Assembly (NCBI RefSeq): GCF_030717945.1
Contig: NZ_JAVAIM010000001.1
Location: 1,177,131-1,241,130, forward strand
Reading direction: 5' to 3'
Length of the DNA stretch: 64,000 nt
From: Qipengyuania profundimaris
GTDB taxonomy: Bacteria > Pseudomonadota > Alphaproteobacteria > Sphingomonadales > Sphingomonadaceae
The notes beneath the pieces were generated by a model. The model was not told where the DNA came from and did no database searches. It worked only from the letters and a program-made list of their open reading frames with translations. The stretch's first letter is position 1. Every line of letters begins with the position of its first letter. This document shows positions 18,429 through 26,613 of this stretch, in pieces. A program made the translations under genes and the position numbers.

Positions 18429-19847
18429 TCAGGCGGCGTTGTCGATGCCGAGCTCGCTGAGCTTGCGGTAGAGGGTCGAGCGGCCGATGCCGAGGCGGCG
18501 GGCGACTTCGGTCATGCGGCCGCGGTAGTGGCCGATGGCGAGGCGGATGATGTCGGCCTCGATCTCTTCGAGGGGGCGGAGGTTGCCGTCTTCTTCGTAG
18601 AGCAACACGCCGAGCCCGCGCGCCCGGCTCTCGCCGCGGTCGGGATTGTCGCCAAGCAGTTCGGCAAGCTGCGGGAAGCTGTGCGCCGTCAGCGCCTCGC
18701 GCTGTTCATGCACACAGGCGCGGTAGAGCACGGATTGCAGCTGGCGGACGTTGCCGGGCCAGTCGTAGGCTTCGAGCAGGGTCAGTCCGCTGTCGGCGAT
18801 GGAATGGTGGGTGAAGCCCGGCTGCTGGCCGATCTTGGCGAGGAAGTGGCGGGTGAGGGCGGGGATGTCTCCCATCCGCTCGCGCAGGGCAGGGAGGTGG
18901 ATGCGCGTGGTGCCCAGCGCGTCGTAAAGTCGCTGCGAGAATGCGCCCGATGCCGCCAGCTCTTCGAGCGGAACGTCGCTCGAGGCGAAGACGCGGACGT
19001 CGATCTTGAAGCCGTGCGCTGCACCGGTGGGGCGCACAATGCCGCTTTCGAGGACATCGGCGAGGCGGTCCTGCTGCGGCAAGTCCATCCGGTCGATATC
19101 ATCGAGGATCAGCGTGCCGCCGTCGCAATGCTCCAGCAGGCCGGTCTGGCGATCGAAGGCACCTGCGAAGGCACCCTTCTCGTGGCCGAAGACGAGCGAT
19201 TCCAGTGACGTTGCAGGCATGGAGCCGCAGCCGACCAGCTTCATCACCGCCTTGGCGCGGGTGGATGCGGCATGCATCGCTCGCATCAGCATTTCCTTGC
19301 CGGTGCCGCTGTCGCCTTCGACCAGCACGTTGCCATGCCCGCGCGCCGCAGTGGCGGCCTTGGCCAGCGCGGTGCGGAACGGGGCGGCGGTACCGACCAT
19401 GGCATCGAAATCGAGCTCCGCCGGCAGCTTCTCGGTCATCGGCTGCAATTCGTCGCGCGGCGCTTCGTCGCGGGTCGCGCTGCGCAGCGCGGCCATCAGG
19501 CGATCGGGTCCGACCGGCTTGATGAGGTAATCGGTCGCGCCAGCGCGCATCGCCTCGACCGCCAGCAGGGGCGAGGTGCTCGCCGTGAGCATCAGCAGCG
19601 GCACGTCGGGCCGGGCAGCGCGGATGTCGCGGATCAGTTCGCAGGCTGCATCACCGGGAACCCACTGGTCGAGCAGGACGGCACGCACATCGGCGCCTTC
19701 TTCCGTCCCGAGAGCTTCGAGCGCTTCGTCGCTCGATCCCACGACCAGCGTGCGCCACCCTTCGCGCGCGGCAAGCGCCGTGACGAGGCGGCTCTGGGCC
19801 GGTTCGTCATCGATCAGCATCAGCAGACGTGTTGTCTCGCTCGCCAT
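18429..19847 (-). CDS. NtrC-family response regulator with altered sigma-54 contact loop
   Basis: 472 residues: receiver domain (acidic D13-D14, phospho-acceptor D60, K110), AAA+ domain (about 148-375) and a Fis-type helix-turn-helix (about 435-470, [20 protein letters not shown]). Walker A is GDSGTGK (178-184) and the Walker B region is TLILDD (ends at 250). The loop that contacts sigma-54, normally GAFTGA, reads GAFAGA (225-230). Family knowledge says this threonine is critical for sigma-54 activation, so the protein may work weakly or with another sigma factor. No histidine kinase gene is adjacent. Confidence 0.88.
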   Translation of the reverse strand: MASETTRLLMLIDDEPAQSRLVTALAAREGWRTLVVGSSDEALEALGTEEGADVRAVLLDQWVPGDAACELIRDIRAARPDVPLLMLTASTSPLLAVEAMRAGATDYLIKPVGPDRLMAALRSATRDEAPRDELQPMTEKLPAELDFDAMVGTAAPFRTALAKAATAARGHGNVLVEGDSGTGKEMLMRAMHAASTRAKAVMKLVGCGSMPATSLESLVFGHEKGAFAGAFDRQTGLLEHCDGGTLILDDIDRMDLPQQDRLADVLESGIVRPTGAAHGFKIDVRVFASSDVPLEELAASGAFSQRLYDALGTTRIHLPALRERMGDIPALTRHFLAKIGQQPGFTHHSIADSGLTLLEAYDWPGNVRQLQSVLYRACVHEQREALTAHSFPQLAELLGDNPDRGESRARGLGVLLYEEDGNLRPLEEIEADIIRLAIGHYRGRMTEVARRLGIGRSTLYRKLSELGIDNAA

Positions 19848-20030
19848 CCGCTCGTGGCACTCCCTTGAGGTGGTGGCCGGTTGGTGGCCGATATCATCGC
19901 GTTATAGCCGCTCGGGGTAAAGACCTGATTAAGCCTGTTATCCCGTGGGCCGCGCGATGAAGGGCTTGAGCAGGTCGCACGGGCGCGATAGACCCGCGGC
20001 CAATCGATATTCCAGATCAGGGGTACCACC

Positions 20031-20156
20031 ATGGAATCCGCCAATGACCACAAGGCACACAACAGCACCTATTCCTCGTTCATTGCCAACCTCAAATGGT
20101 CGGTTCCGCTGATTGCGGTGATCGCGCTGCTCGTCGTCATCATGATCGCCGAGTAA
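20031..20156 (+). CDS. aa3-type cytochrome c oxidase subunit IV (41 residues)
   Basis: A 41-residue membrane protein: a short polar N terminus (MESANDHKAHNSTYSSFIANLKW), one membrane helix (SVPLIAVIALLVVIMIA) and a stop. This fits the very small bacterial subunit IV of aa3 cytochrome oxidase, often found just ahead of pnt genes in alphaproteobacteria. AGGGG precedes the ATG at a good distance, and the first pnt gene starts 10 bases after the stop. It probably stabilises the oxidase in the cytoplasmic membrane; the oxidase genes themselves are not in this window. Confidence 0.8.
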   Translation: MESANDHKAHNSTYSSFIANLKWSVPLIAVIALLVVIMIAE

Positions 20157-20166
20157 GCGGCGCTTG

Positions 20167-21285
20167 ATGCGCATAGCGGTCTTGAAAGAGCGTGCGCCCG
20201 GCGAAAACCGGGTCGCGCTGACCCCCGAAACGGCAAAAAAATTCATCGCTCTCGGGGCTACCGTCGCGGTTGAGGAAGGTGCCGGATCCGGTGCCGCCAT
20301 TCTCGACGCAGACTATGCGCAGGCCGGAGCAGAGGTCGTCCCTGCGGCTAATGCCGTGAAGGACGCCGATATCGTGATGGGCGTGCAGGCGCCCGATGTC
20401 GCTTTGCTGCAAGGTGCCAAACCAGGTGCCTGGGTTGCCGCGACTTTCGACCCGTTCCGCAATCGCGAACTGGTTGAAGCCTATGCGGCTGCCGGCTACG
20501 AAGCGCTGAGCATGGAATTCATGCCTCGCATCACGCGAGCGCAGAGCATGGACGTGCTGTCCAGCCAGTCGAACCTCGCCGGCTACAAGGCAGTGATCAC
20601 GGCGGCCAACGAATATGGCCGCGCCTTCCCAATGATGATGACCGCCGCCGGCACGGTGCAGGCGGCCAAGGTCTTCGTGATGGGTGTGGGCGTGGCGGGC
20701 CTGCAGGCGATCGCGACGGCCAAGCGACTGGGCGCGCAGGTAAGCGCGACCGATGTGCGCTCGGCGACCAAAGAACAGATCCAGTCGCTCGGCGCGAAGG
20801 CCGTGTTCGTCGAGGATGTCGAGGGGATCGAGGGCGAAGGTTCCGGCGGCTATGCCACCGAGATGAGCGAAGAGTACCAGAAGGCGCAGGCTGAGTTGGT
20901 GAGCTCGCATATCTCCAAGCAGGACATCGTCATCACCACCGCGCTGATCCCGGGCAAACCCGCACCGCGGCTGATCTCGGACACGCAGATCGCCACGATG
21001 AAGCCGGGCAGCGTAATTTTCGACCTCGCCGTGGCGCAGGGCGGAAACGTCGAGGGTTCTTCGCCGGACGAGGCGGTCGAGAAGCACGGCGTGAAGATCG
21101 TGGGCTATTCGAACACGGCGGGCCATCTGGCCGCCGACGCTTCCGCGCTGTTCGCGCGCAACCTCTACAATTTCCTCTCTGCCTTTTGGGACGAGGAGGC
21201 GGGCAAGCCAGTGCTCGACGAGGAGATTGGCGATGCCGTGCGGCTAACGCAGGGTGGCAAAGTCGTGAACGAGAAGCTGGCGTGA
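20167..21285 (+). CDS. pntAA: NAD(P) transhydrogenase alpha-1 subunit (NAD-binding)
   Basis: 372 residues. This is the soluble domain I of proton-translocating transhydrogenase, which binds NAD(H). The start RIAVLKERAPGENRVALTPET is characteristic of the alanine dehydrogenase/PntA fold, and VMGVGVAGLQAIATAKRLGA is the Rossmann motif. TAALIPGKPAPRLI-like and GSVIFDLAVAQGGN segments complete it. An ATG at 20167 is preferred over the TTG one codon earlier. The domain is a separate polypeptide here, with the membrane part of alpha in pntAB. The stop overlaps the next gene in GTGA. Confidence 0.93.
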   Translation: MRIAVLKERAPGENRVALTPETAKKFIALGATVAVEEGAGSGAAILDADYAQAGAEVVPAANAVKDADIVMGVQAPDVALLQGAKPGAWVAATFDPFRNRELVEAYAAAGYEALSMEFMPRITRAQSMDVLSSQSNLAGYKAVITAANEYGRAFPMMMTAAGTVQAAKVFVMGVGVAGLQAIATAKRLGAQVSATDVRSATKEQIQSLGAKAVFVEDVEGIEGEGSGGYATEMSEEYQKAQAELVSSHISKQDIVITTALIPGKPAPRLISDTQIATMKPGSVIFDLAVAQGGNVEGSSPDEAVEKHGVKIVGYSNTAGHLAADASALFARNLYNFLSAFWDEEAGKPVLDEEIGDAVRLTQGGKVVNEKLA

Positions 21286-22070
21286 GACTTTCTGGCATTC
21301 TTGCAGCTGCTGCGATAACGATTTCCTGCGTTCTCACGCCTCCGGCTAATGCGCGGTCCTCGATCGTCCCGCTTTTCCTCACCGCGCCCGAGGAAGGCGA
21401 AGCAGCCGATGGTTTTGTCGAGGAGAACGACGCATTCTACAGCGTGCCGGTAGTTTCCGGTGTCACGGTCACGCTAGCACAAAGGATTGCAGTTCCCGGA
21501 AGCGTAATCACGCGCTACGTCGCTGCGGACACCGTGCTGTTCCAAGCGACCAGCACCGAGGGGATCGCCTATTGCGCGTCGTCCAACAAGAATCCTGATG
21601 ATCCCCCTCAGTATGACCGGATGGTGCGCGTTTTTGTATGCTTGCGAGACGATGATCGCGACGGCGCATTCGACCGCGCCCTCACTACCGGTGGGGAAGC
21701 TGCCGCCTTCCCGGTGATGCAGGATGGAGACAACGACTGGCGCGCGCTGGATGAACCTGTCCCCTACACCCTTTCGACTACACAGCCCTATCCGGTGAAT
21801 TATTCGATGCAGTTCGTACTGCGCCGCGCGATCCCGAAAAAGGACGTCGTGTTCGTCGCCCTCAGGATCGCCAACGGCGATGATGCCGAGACGATCTCCT
21901 ACGACCGCTACGAACTGGATTCGAAAGGCGAACTGGAGCTCTTCGGAGGTCAATTCAGAGTGACCGGGATGACCAAGGACGGGGCGCAATTCGAGATGAT
22001 GCGGCCGATACCGATACGTCCGGTAATCCTGGGCAAGACACCGGCGCGTGCATTTTACGTTCCAGGATAG
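21282..22070 (+). CDS. Secreted protein of unknown function inside the pnt operon
   Basis: 262 residues from a GTG overlapping the pntAA stop (GTGA). The first 24 residues form a signal peptide (LSGILAAAAITISCVLTPPANA), so the product is exported. The mature part is beta-rich with two cysteines (YCASSNK, VFVCLRDDDRDG). I recognise no family. The position between pntAA and pntAB, with 13 bases to pntAB, means it is made with the transhydrogenase, but a periplasmic protein is not a known part of that complex. It is probably an insertion into the operon. Confidence 0.75.
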   Translation: MRLSGILAAAAITISCVLTPPANARSSIVPLFLTAPEEGEAADGFVEENDAFYSVPVVSGVTVTLAQRIAVPGSVITRYVAADTVLFQATSTEGIAYCASSNKNPDDPPQYDRMVRVFVCLRDDDRDGAFDRALTTGGEAAAFPVMQDGDNDWRALDEPVPYTLSTTQPYPVNYSMQFVLRRAIPKKDVVFVALRIANGDDAETISYDRYELDSKGELELFGGQFRVTGMTKDGAQFEMMRPIPIRPVILGKTPARAFYVPG

Positions 22071-22083
22071 GCGCACTCAACCC

Positions 22084-22368
22084 ATGGACTTCATTTCGAT
22101 CCTGTCGATCTTCGTGCTGGCGTGTTTCGTCGGTTATTACGTGGTCTGGTCGGTCACGCCTGCGCTGCATACGCCGCTGATGGCGGTGACCAATGCGATT
22201 TCCAGCGTCATCATCGTCGGCGCGCTGATCGCGGCGGCGGCGGCGGATGTGCCGGGGGCGAAGTGGCTGGGGCTGCTCGGCATCGTGCTCGCATCCGTGA
22301 ACATCTTCGGCGGCTTCGCGGTGACAGCGCGAATGCTGGCGATGTACAAGAAGAAGGAGAAGAAGTGA
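22084..22368 (+). CDS. pntAB: NAD(P) transhydrogenase alpha-2 subunit (membrane part)
   Basis: 94 residues with three membrane helices (FISILSIFVLACFVGYYVVW, MAVTNAISSVIIVGALIAAA, WLGLLGIVLASVNIFGGFAV) and a lysine-rich cytoplasmic end. This matches the C-terminal membrane domain of PntA, separate here as in other alphaproteobacteria. It forms part of the proton channel. The stop overlaps the pntB start by one base (TGATG). Confidence 0.92.
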   Translation: MDFISILSIFVLACFVGYYVVWSVTPALHTPLMAVTNAISSVIIVGALIAAAAADVPGAKWLGLLGIVLASVNIFGGFAVTARMLAMYKKKEKK

Positions 22369-24020
22369 TGCGGGCGCTCACCTCACTCCATCGTCGCCCC
22401 GGCCCCCGAGCCGGGGTGGTGCTTCCTTCAGGTGCGGTCCGAGGAGATAGGCACCGACCCCGGATCAAGTCCGGGGTGACGTTTGTTTTGTTGGCGACCC
22501 TGTTTGCCACCCCCGCTCATGCAGCAACCGGCGAGGCGGTGAATCCGTTGGTCGCGCTCGCCTATCTCGTGTCGGGCGTGTTCTTCATCCTCGCGCTGCG
22601 CGGCCTGTCCTCGCCCGCGACGAGCCGGACGGGCAACCGCTTCGGCATGATCGGCATGCTGATCGCAGTGGTGACGACGCTGGTGACGCACTTCCCCATG
22701 AGCGCTCTGGTAAGCGAGACACCTGTTGGGGTTGACGTCGCTTGCGTGCATGACTGTGTCCAGCGATTTGATCTGTTTTCAATGGGCGAAATACTGGTCG
22801 CCATCGCCATAGGTGCGATCATCGGCATCACCATCGCCCGCCGTATCGCCATGACTGCGATGCCGGAGCTGGTCGCGGCTTTCCACTCGCTGGTCGGCCT
22901 CGCCGCGGTGCTGGTGGGCTGGGCGGCCTATCTCAATCCGGGGGCATTTGGGTTACTTACCGACATCGGCATCGGTGCCGTTTCGAAGGTCGAGATGGGG
23001 CTCGGCATCGCTATCGGGGCGATTACCTTTTCGGGCTCCGTCATCGCCTTTGCCAAGTTGTCGGGGCGGATGAGCGGTTCGCCGATCCTGCTGCCTGCTC
23101 GGCACGTCATCAACCTCGGCACGCTGGCGGCGATCATCGTGCTGACCGCGCTGTTTGCGATGGCCGGGCCTTCCGAGACCATGCCGCTGATCATCGCGCT
23201 GACGGTGCTCGCCTTTATCATCGGCTTCTTGCTGATCATTCCTATCGGCGGGGCGGACATGCCGGTCGTGGTCTCGATGCTGAACAGCTATTCGGGTTGG
23301 GCCGCGGCGGCGATGGGATTCACGCTCGGCAATACGGCGATGATTATCACCGGTGCGCTGGTCGGCTCCTCGGGCGCGATCCTCAGCTACATCATGTGCC
23401 GCGCGATGAACCGCAGCTTCATCAGCGTGATCGCGGGCGGCTTCGGCGCGGACGACAGCGGCGCAGGTGGCGGCGAAGCGAGAGAGCAGCGCCCCTACAA
23501 GCAGGGCAGCGCCGCCGATGCGGCCTTCATGCTCGAACAGGCGGAAAAGGTCATCATCATCCCGGGATACGGCATGGCGGTGGCGCAGGCGCAGCACGCG
23601 CTGCGCGAAATGGCCGACATGCTGGAGGAAAAGGGCGTTGAGGTGAAATACGCCATCCACCCCGTCGCCGGGCGCATGCCGGGCCACATGAACGTGCTGC
23701 TTGCCGAAGCGCAGGTGCCCTACGAAAACGTGTTCGAGCTGGAGGACATCAATTCCGAATTCGCGCAGGCCGACGTTGCCTTCATCATCGGCGCGAACGA
23801 TGTGGTGAACCCGGCTGCCAAGACCGACAAGTCCAGCCCGATCTACGGCATGCCGGTGTTCGACGTGGACAAGGCCAAGCAGGTCTTCTTCATCAAGCGC
23901 AGCATGGGCGGCGTGGGATACGCGGGCGTCGACAACGACGTGTTCTACATGGACCAGACCATGATGCTGCTGTCCGATGCCAAGAAGATGGTCGAGGAAA
24001 TCGTGAAGGCGCTCGACTGA
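22368..24020 (+). CDS. pntB: NAD(P) transhydrogenase beta subunit with in-frame repeat insertion
   Basis: 550 residues, longer than the usual 460-480. The membrane domain (many helices, about 50-350) includes MTAMPELVAAFHSLVGLAAV, and the NADP-binding domain III carries IIIPGYGMAVAQAQHALREM and HPVAGRMPGHMNVLLAEA. With PntAA and PntAB it couples NADPH formation from NADH to proton entry. Residues 9-38 are encoded exactly by a 90-bp palindromic element (22392-22481). Without them the N terminus would be MRALTSLH plus FVLLATLFATPAHA, a normal signal-like segment. A second region (about 106-138) is also longer than I expect. Confidence 0.92.
   Translation: MRALTSLHRRPGPRAGVVLPSGAVRGDRHRPRIKSGVTFVLLATLFATPAHAATGEAVNPLVALAYLVSGVFFILALRGLSSPATSRTGNRFGMIGMLIAVVTTLVTHFPMSALVSETPVGVDVACVHDCVQRFDLFSMGEILVAIAIGAIIGITIARRIAMTAMPELVAAFHSLVGLAAVLVGWAAYLNPGAFGLLTDIGIGAVSKVEMGLGIAIGAITFSGSVIAFAKLSGRMSGSPILLPARHVINLGTLAAIIVLTALFAMAGPSETMPLIIALTVLAFIIGFLLIIPIGGADMPVVVSMLNSYSGWAAAAMGFTLGNTAMIITGALVGSSGAILSYIMCRAMNRSFISVIAGGFGADDSGAGGGEAREQRPYKQGSAADAAFMLEQAEKVIIIPGYGMAVAQAQHALREMADMLEEKGVEVKYAIHPVAGRMPGHMNVLLAEAQVPYENVFELEDINSEFAQADVAFIIGANDVVNPAAKTDKSSPIYGMPVFDVDKAKQVFFIKRSMGGVGYAGVDNDVFYMDQTMMLLSDAKKMVEEIVKALD
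22392..22481. repeat. 90-bp palindromic repetitive element inserted in frame in pntB
   Basis: The ends are inverted copies with one mismatch (CGTCGCCCCGG at 22392-22402 and CCGGGGTGACG at 22471-22481). Two hairpins lie inside: CCCCGGC/GCCGGGG at 22397-22416 and CCCCGGA/TCCGGGG at 22458-22476. The second (CCCCGGATCAAGTCCGGGG) is a motif I know as a frequent dispersed repeat in sphingomonad and other alphaproteobacterial genomes. The length is exactly 30 codons, so the pntB frame is preserved. No second copy was seen in this window. Confidence 0.8.
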
Positions 24021-24024
24021 GGCG

Positions 24025-24360
24025 ATGCGGAAGGTCGTCATCATCCTTGCCCTGCTGGCCATCGGCGTCGGCGCGCTGGTGTTCTACCTCAATCTCGACA
24101 GCTGGACCGAGGACCGCATCGTCACCGAACTGACCACGCGCGGCGTGCCCAAACCGATGGCCGACTGCATGGCGACCCGCATGGTCGAACGCCTCTCCCC
24201 ACGTCAGCTGGCCAAGCTGGAGCGGCTGCGCCCGCAGGATGGCGAGGCCGACGTGCCGGTCTCCATCGCGGAACTGCTCGAGCGCCTGCGCCGGGTGGAC
24301 GATCCCGAAGTGGTCGAGGTCACCGGCAGCGCTGCGGCGGTCTGCGCCTTTTCCATCTGA
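24025..24360 (+). CDS. Small single-span membrane protein
   Basis: 111 residues: one N-terminal membrane helix or uncleaved signal (KVVIILALLAIGVGALVFYL) and an exported acidic domain with three cysteines (DCMATRM, AAVCAFSI). It starts 4 bases after pntB, so it is in the same transcript. Function unknown. Confidence 0.7.
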   Translation: MRKVVIILALLAIGVGALVFYLNLDSWTEDRIVTELTTRGVPKPMADCMATRMVERLSPRQLAKLERLRPQDGEADVPVSIAELLERLRRVDDPEVVEVTGSAAAVCAFSI

Positions 24361-24409
24361 CTTGCATTCCCGAACCCTTGCGGCACAATGGGTTGCAAGG
24401 GAGAGACTC

Positions 24410-25600
24410 ATGATCCGACTGACCATCGCTGCCGCCTTGCTGGCCAGCGCATTGCCGCTGCTCGCCGAAACGCATACCGTCTCGCCCGGGGAGGGCGCCC
24501 AGGCGCGGTTACAGGAGGCGCTGATCCTTGCCCAGCCGGGCGACGAGATCGTGCTGGAGGCCGGCCGCTATGCGCTGACCGACGGGCTCAGCCTCGATGT
24601 CGACAATGTCACCGTGCGCGGTGCGGGCATGGATGGGACGGTGCTCGACTTCACCGGCCAGCAGGGCGCGGGCGAGGGATTCTTGATCACCAGCGACAAT
24701 GTGACGGTGCGGGACTTCGCGCTGGAGAACCCGAAGGGCGACGGGATCAAGTCCAAGGGCGCGGACAATATCGTCTATCACCGCATCCGCGTCACCTGGA
24801 CGCGCGGTCCGCATGAGGAGAACGGTGCTTACGGAATCTATCCGGTTGAGAGCAACGGCGTGCTGGTCGATGGCGTTAAGGTCACTGGCGCCAGCGATGC
24901 GGGCATTTACGTGGGCCAGTCGAACGACATCACCGTGCGCAATTCGATCGCGGAGGCCAATGTCGCCGGGATCGAGATCGAGAACAGCCGCAACGCGCTG
25001 GTCGAGCACAATGTCGCCACGCGCAATACGGGCGGCATCCTGGTGTTCGACCTTCCCGGTCTGCCGGTCATGGGCGGAGGCAATGTGATCGTGGCGAATA
25101 ATCTCGTCGTCGCCAACGACACGCAAAACTTCGCCCCTGCCGGAAATATCGTCGCGGGCGTGCGGCGTGGGACCGGGATCATGGTGATGGCCAACGACAA
25201 GGTGCTGGTGGAGAACAACATCCTTTCCGGTAATCCGACCGCGCCGGTCATGGTGATCGCTTATACGCAGCCGTTCGAAGACGAACGCTACGACCCGCTG
25301 CCGCGCGAGGTGACGATCGGAGAGAACACATATGACGGCGGCGGTTACGATCCGCAGCTCGACGGGGCGGAAATGCTGCTGGCGGCCTTCGGCGGCGAGC
25401 TCCCGCCGGTGCTGTGGGACGGCCTCGGCTCGGTCGCTGCCGTGGAAGGCACGGCGGGGTGGAGCCTTAATTTGACCGAGGCAGGCAAGGGTCTCGGCGG
25501 CGCGCAACCCGGCCCGCTGAGCGTGGCGGAGCCGACCGGCGAGTTCGACCGCAGCGGCATCGGCGCTCCGGCGGCGCTAGAGGCACGGTTGGCAGGATGA
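24410..25600 (+). CDS. Secreted parallel beta-helix repeat protein
   Basis: 396 residues from the ATG at 24410 behind AAGGGAGAG. The signal peptide ends at LPLLA. From about 55 to 300 the sequence repeats short beta-helix turns (NVTVRGAGMDGTVLDF, NVTVRDFALENPKGDGIK, NGVLVDGVKVTGASDAGIYV, DITVRNSIAEANVAGIEIEN, NALVEHNVATRNTGGILVF), as in pectate-lyase-like right-handed helices. This matches the TIGR03805-type proteins that I know to be paired with the TIGR03806 cytochrome, encoded next here. The ligand is unknown. The stop overlaps the next start (ATGA). Confidence 0.88.
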   Translation: MIRLTIAAALLASALPLLAETHTVSPGEGAQARLQEALILAQPGDEIVLEAGRYALTDGLSLDVDNVTVRGAGMDGTVLDFTGQQGAGEGFLITSDNVTVRDFALENPKGDGIKSKGADNIVYHRIRVTWTRGPHEENGAYGIYPVESNGVLVDGVKVTGASDAGIYVGQSNDITVRNSIAEANVAGIEIENSRNALVEHNVATRNTGGILVFDLPGLPVMGGGNVIVANNLVVANDTQNFAPAGNIVAGVRRGTGIMVMANDKVLVENNILSGNPTAPVMVIAYTQPFEDERYDPLPREVTIGENTYDGGGYDPQLDGAEMLLAAFGGELPPVLWDGLGSVAAVEGTAGWSLNLTEAGKGLGGAQPGPLSVAEPTGEFDRSGIGAPAALEARLAG

Positions 25601-26613
25601 GACATAGCGCCGTCCTGGCGGCAGCGGCGCTCGCATTTGCGGGCGCGCTTTCCGTGCAGGCCACGCCGCCGCCACCGCAATATGTGAACGACAAGGCGAT
25701 CGCGGGCACAGGGATGCCGCGCCTGCTGTCGGACTACGGTTTCTTCGCCGACCTCGGCGCGCAGGTTCCGGTGCCGCACGTCTATCCCTACCGGCTCAAC
25801 ACGCCGCTCTATTCGGACGGGGCGGACAAGCTGCGCTTCGTCTATCGCGCTCCCGGCACGCAGTTTCGCGCCGATGGCGAGGGGCTGATCGATATGCCGG
25901 TCGGCGCGGCGCTGATAAAGACTTTCGCGTTCGGCGATGGCGAGAGCCGGCGGCTGATCGAGACGCGCGTGTTGCTGCATCGCGCGGATGGCTGGGTGGC
26001 GCTGCCCTATCTCTGGAACGAGGAGCAGACCGATGCGAAGCTGGCGGTCGCCGGTGCGCGCGTCGATCTGACCACGCCGAAGGGGGAGGCGATCAGCTAC
26101 CGCGTGCCGAACAAGAACCAGTGCAAGGAATGCCATGGGCTGGAGGATGCGGTGGTGCCGATCGGTCCCAAGGCGCGCAATCTCTCGGGCGAGTGGTTGG
26201 CGCAAATGGTCCAGGCCGGACATCTCGACCGCTTGCCGGAGGGCGCGGACCAGCTGCCGCTGTGGGAGGCACGCGAAAGCGCAAGCCTGAACGCGGCGGC
26301 GCGCGCCTATCTCGACGTCAATTGCGCGCATTGCCACCGCCCCGGCGCGACCGCCTCGAACAGCGGCCTCGACCTGCGCTGGGAGCAGCAGGACCCGCAT
26401 GCGCTCGGCATCGGCAAGCGACCGGTCGCCGCGGGGCGCGGCGCGGGTGGTCACCTGTTCGACATCGTTCCGGGCGCGCCGGAGAAATCGATCCTGACCT
26501 ACCGCATGGCCAGCTCCGAGCCCGGTGTCGCCATGCCGGAGATCGGCAAGGAAACGGTCGACGAGGACGGGCTGGACGTGGTCAGCCGCTGGATCGCTGA
26601 GATGACACCGTGA
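25597..26613 (+). CDS. SO2930-family diheme c-type cytochrome
   Basis: 338 residues. The signal peptide ends near SVQA (about 22). Two heme-c sites are visible: CKECH (176-180) and CAHCH (243-247). The layout, with the first heme in NKNQCKECHGLE and the second in YLDVNCAHCHRPGAT, and the C-terminal PEKSILTYRMASSEPGVAMPE fit the TIGR03806 family. It is a periplasmic electron carrier or oxidoreductase of unknown substrate. It is coupled to the beta-helix gene before it (ATGA) and the hydrolase after it (GTGA), so the three probably act together. Confidence 0.88.
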   Translation: MRHSAVLAAAALAFAGALSVQATPPPPQYVNDKAIAGTGMPRLLSDYGFFADLGAQVPVPHVYPYRLNTPLYSDGADKLRFVYRAPGTQFRADGEGLIDMPVGAALIKTFAFGDGESRRLIETRVLLHRADGWVALPYLWNEEQTDAKLAVAGARVDLTTPKGEAISYRVPNKNQCKECHGLEDAVVPIGPKARNLSGEWLAQMVQAGHLDRLPEGADQLPLWEARESASLNAAARAYLDVNCAHCHRPGATASNSGLDLRWEQQDPHALGIGKRPVAAGRGAGGHLFDIVPGAPEKSILTYRMASSEPGVAMPEIGKETVDEDGLDVVSRWIAEMTP

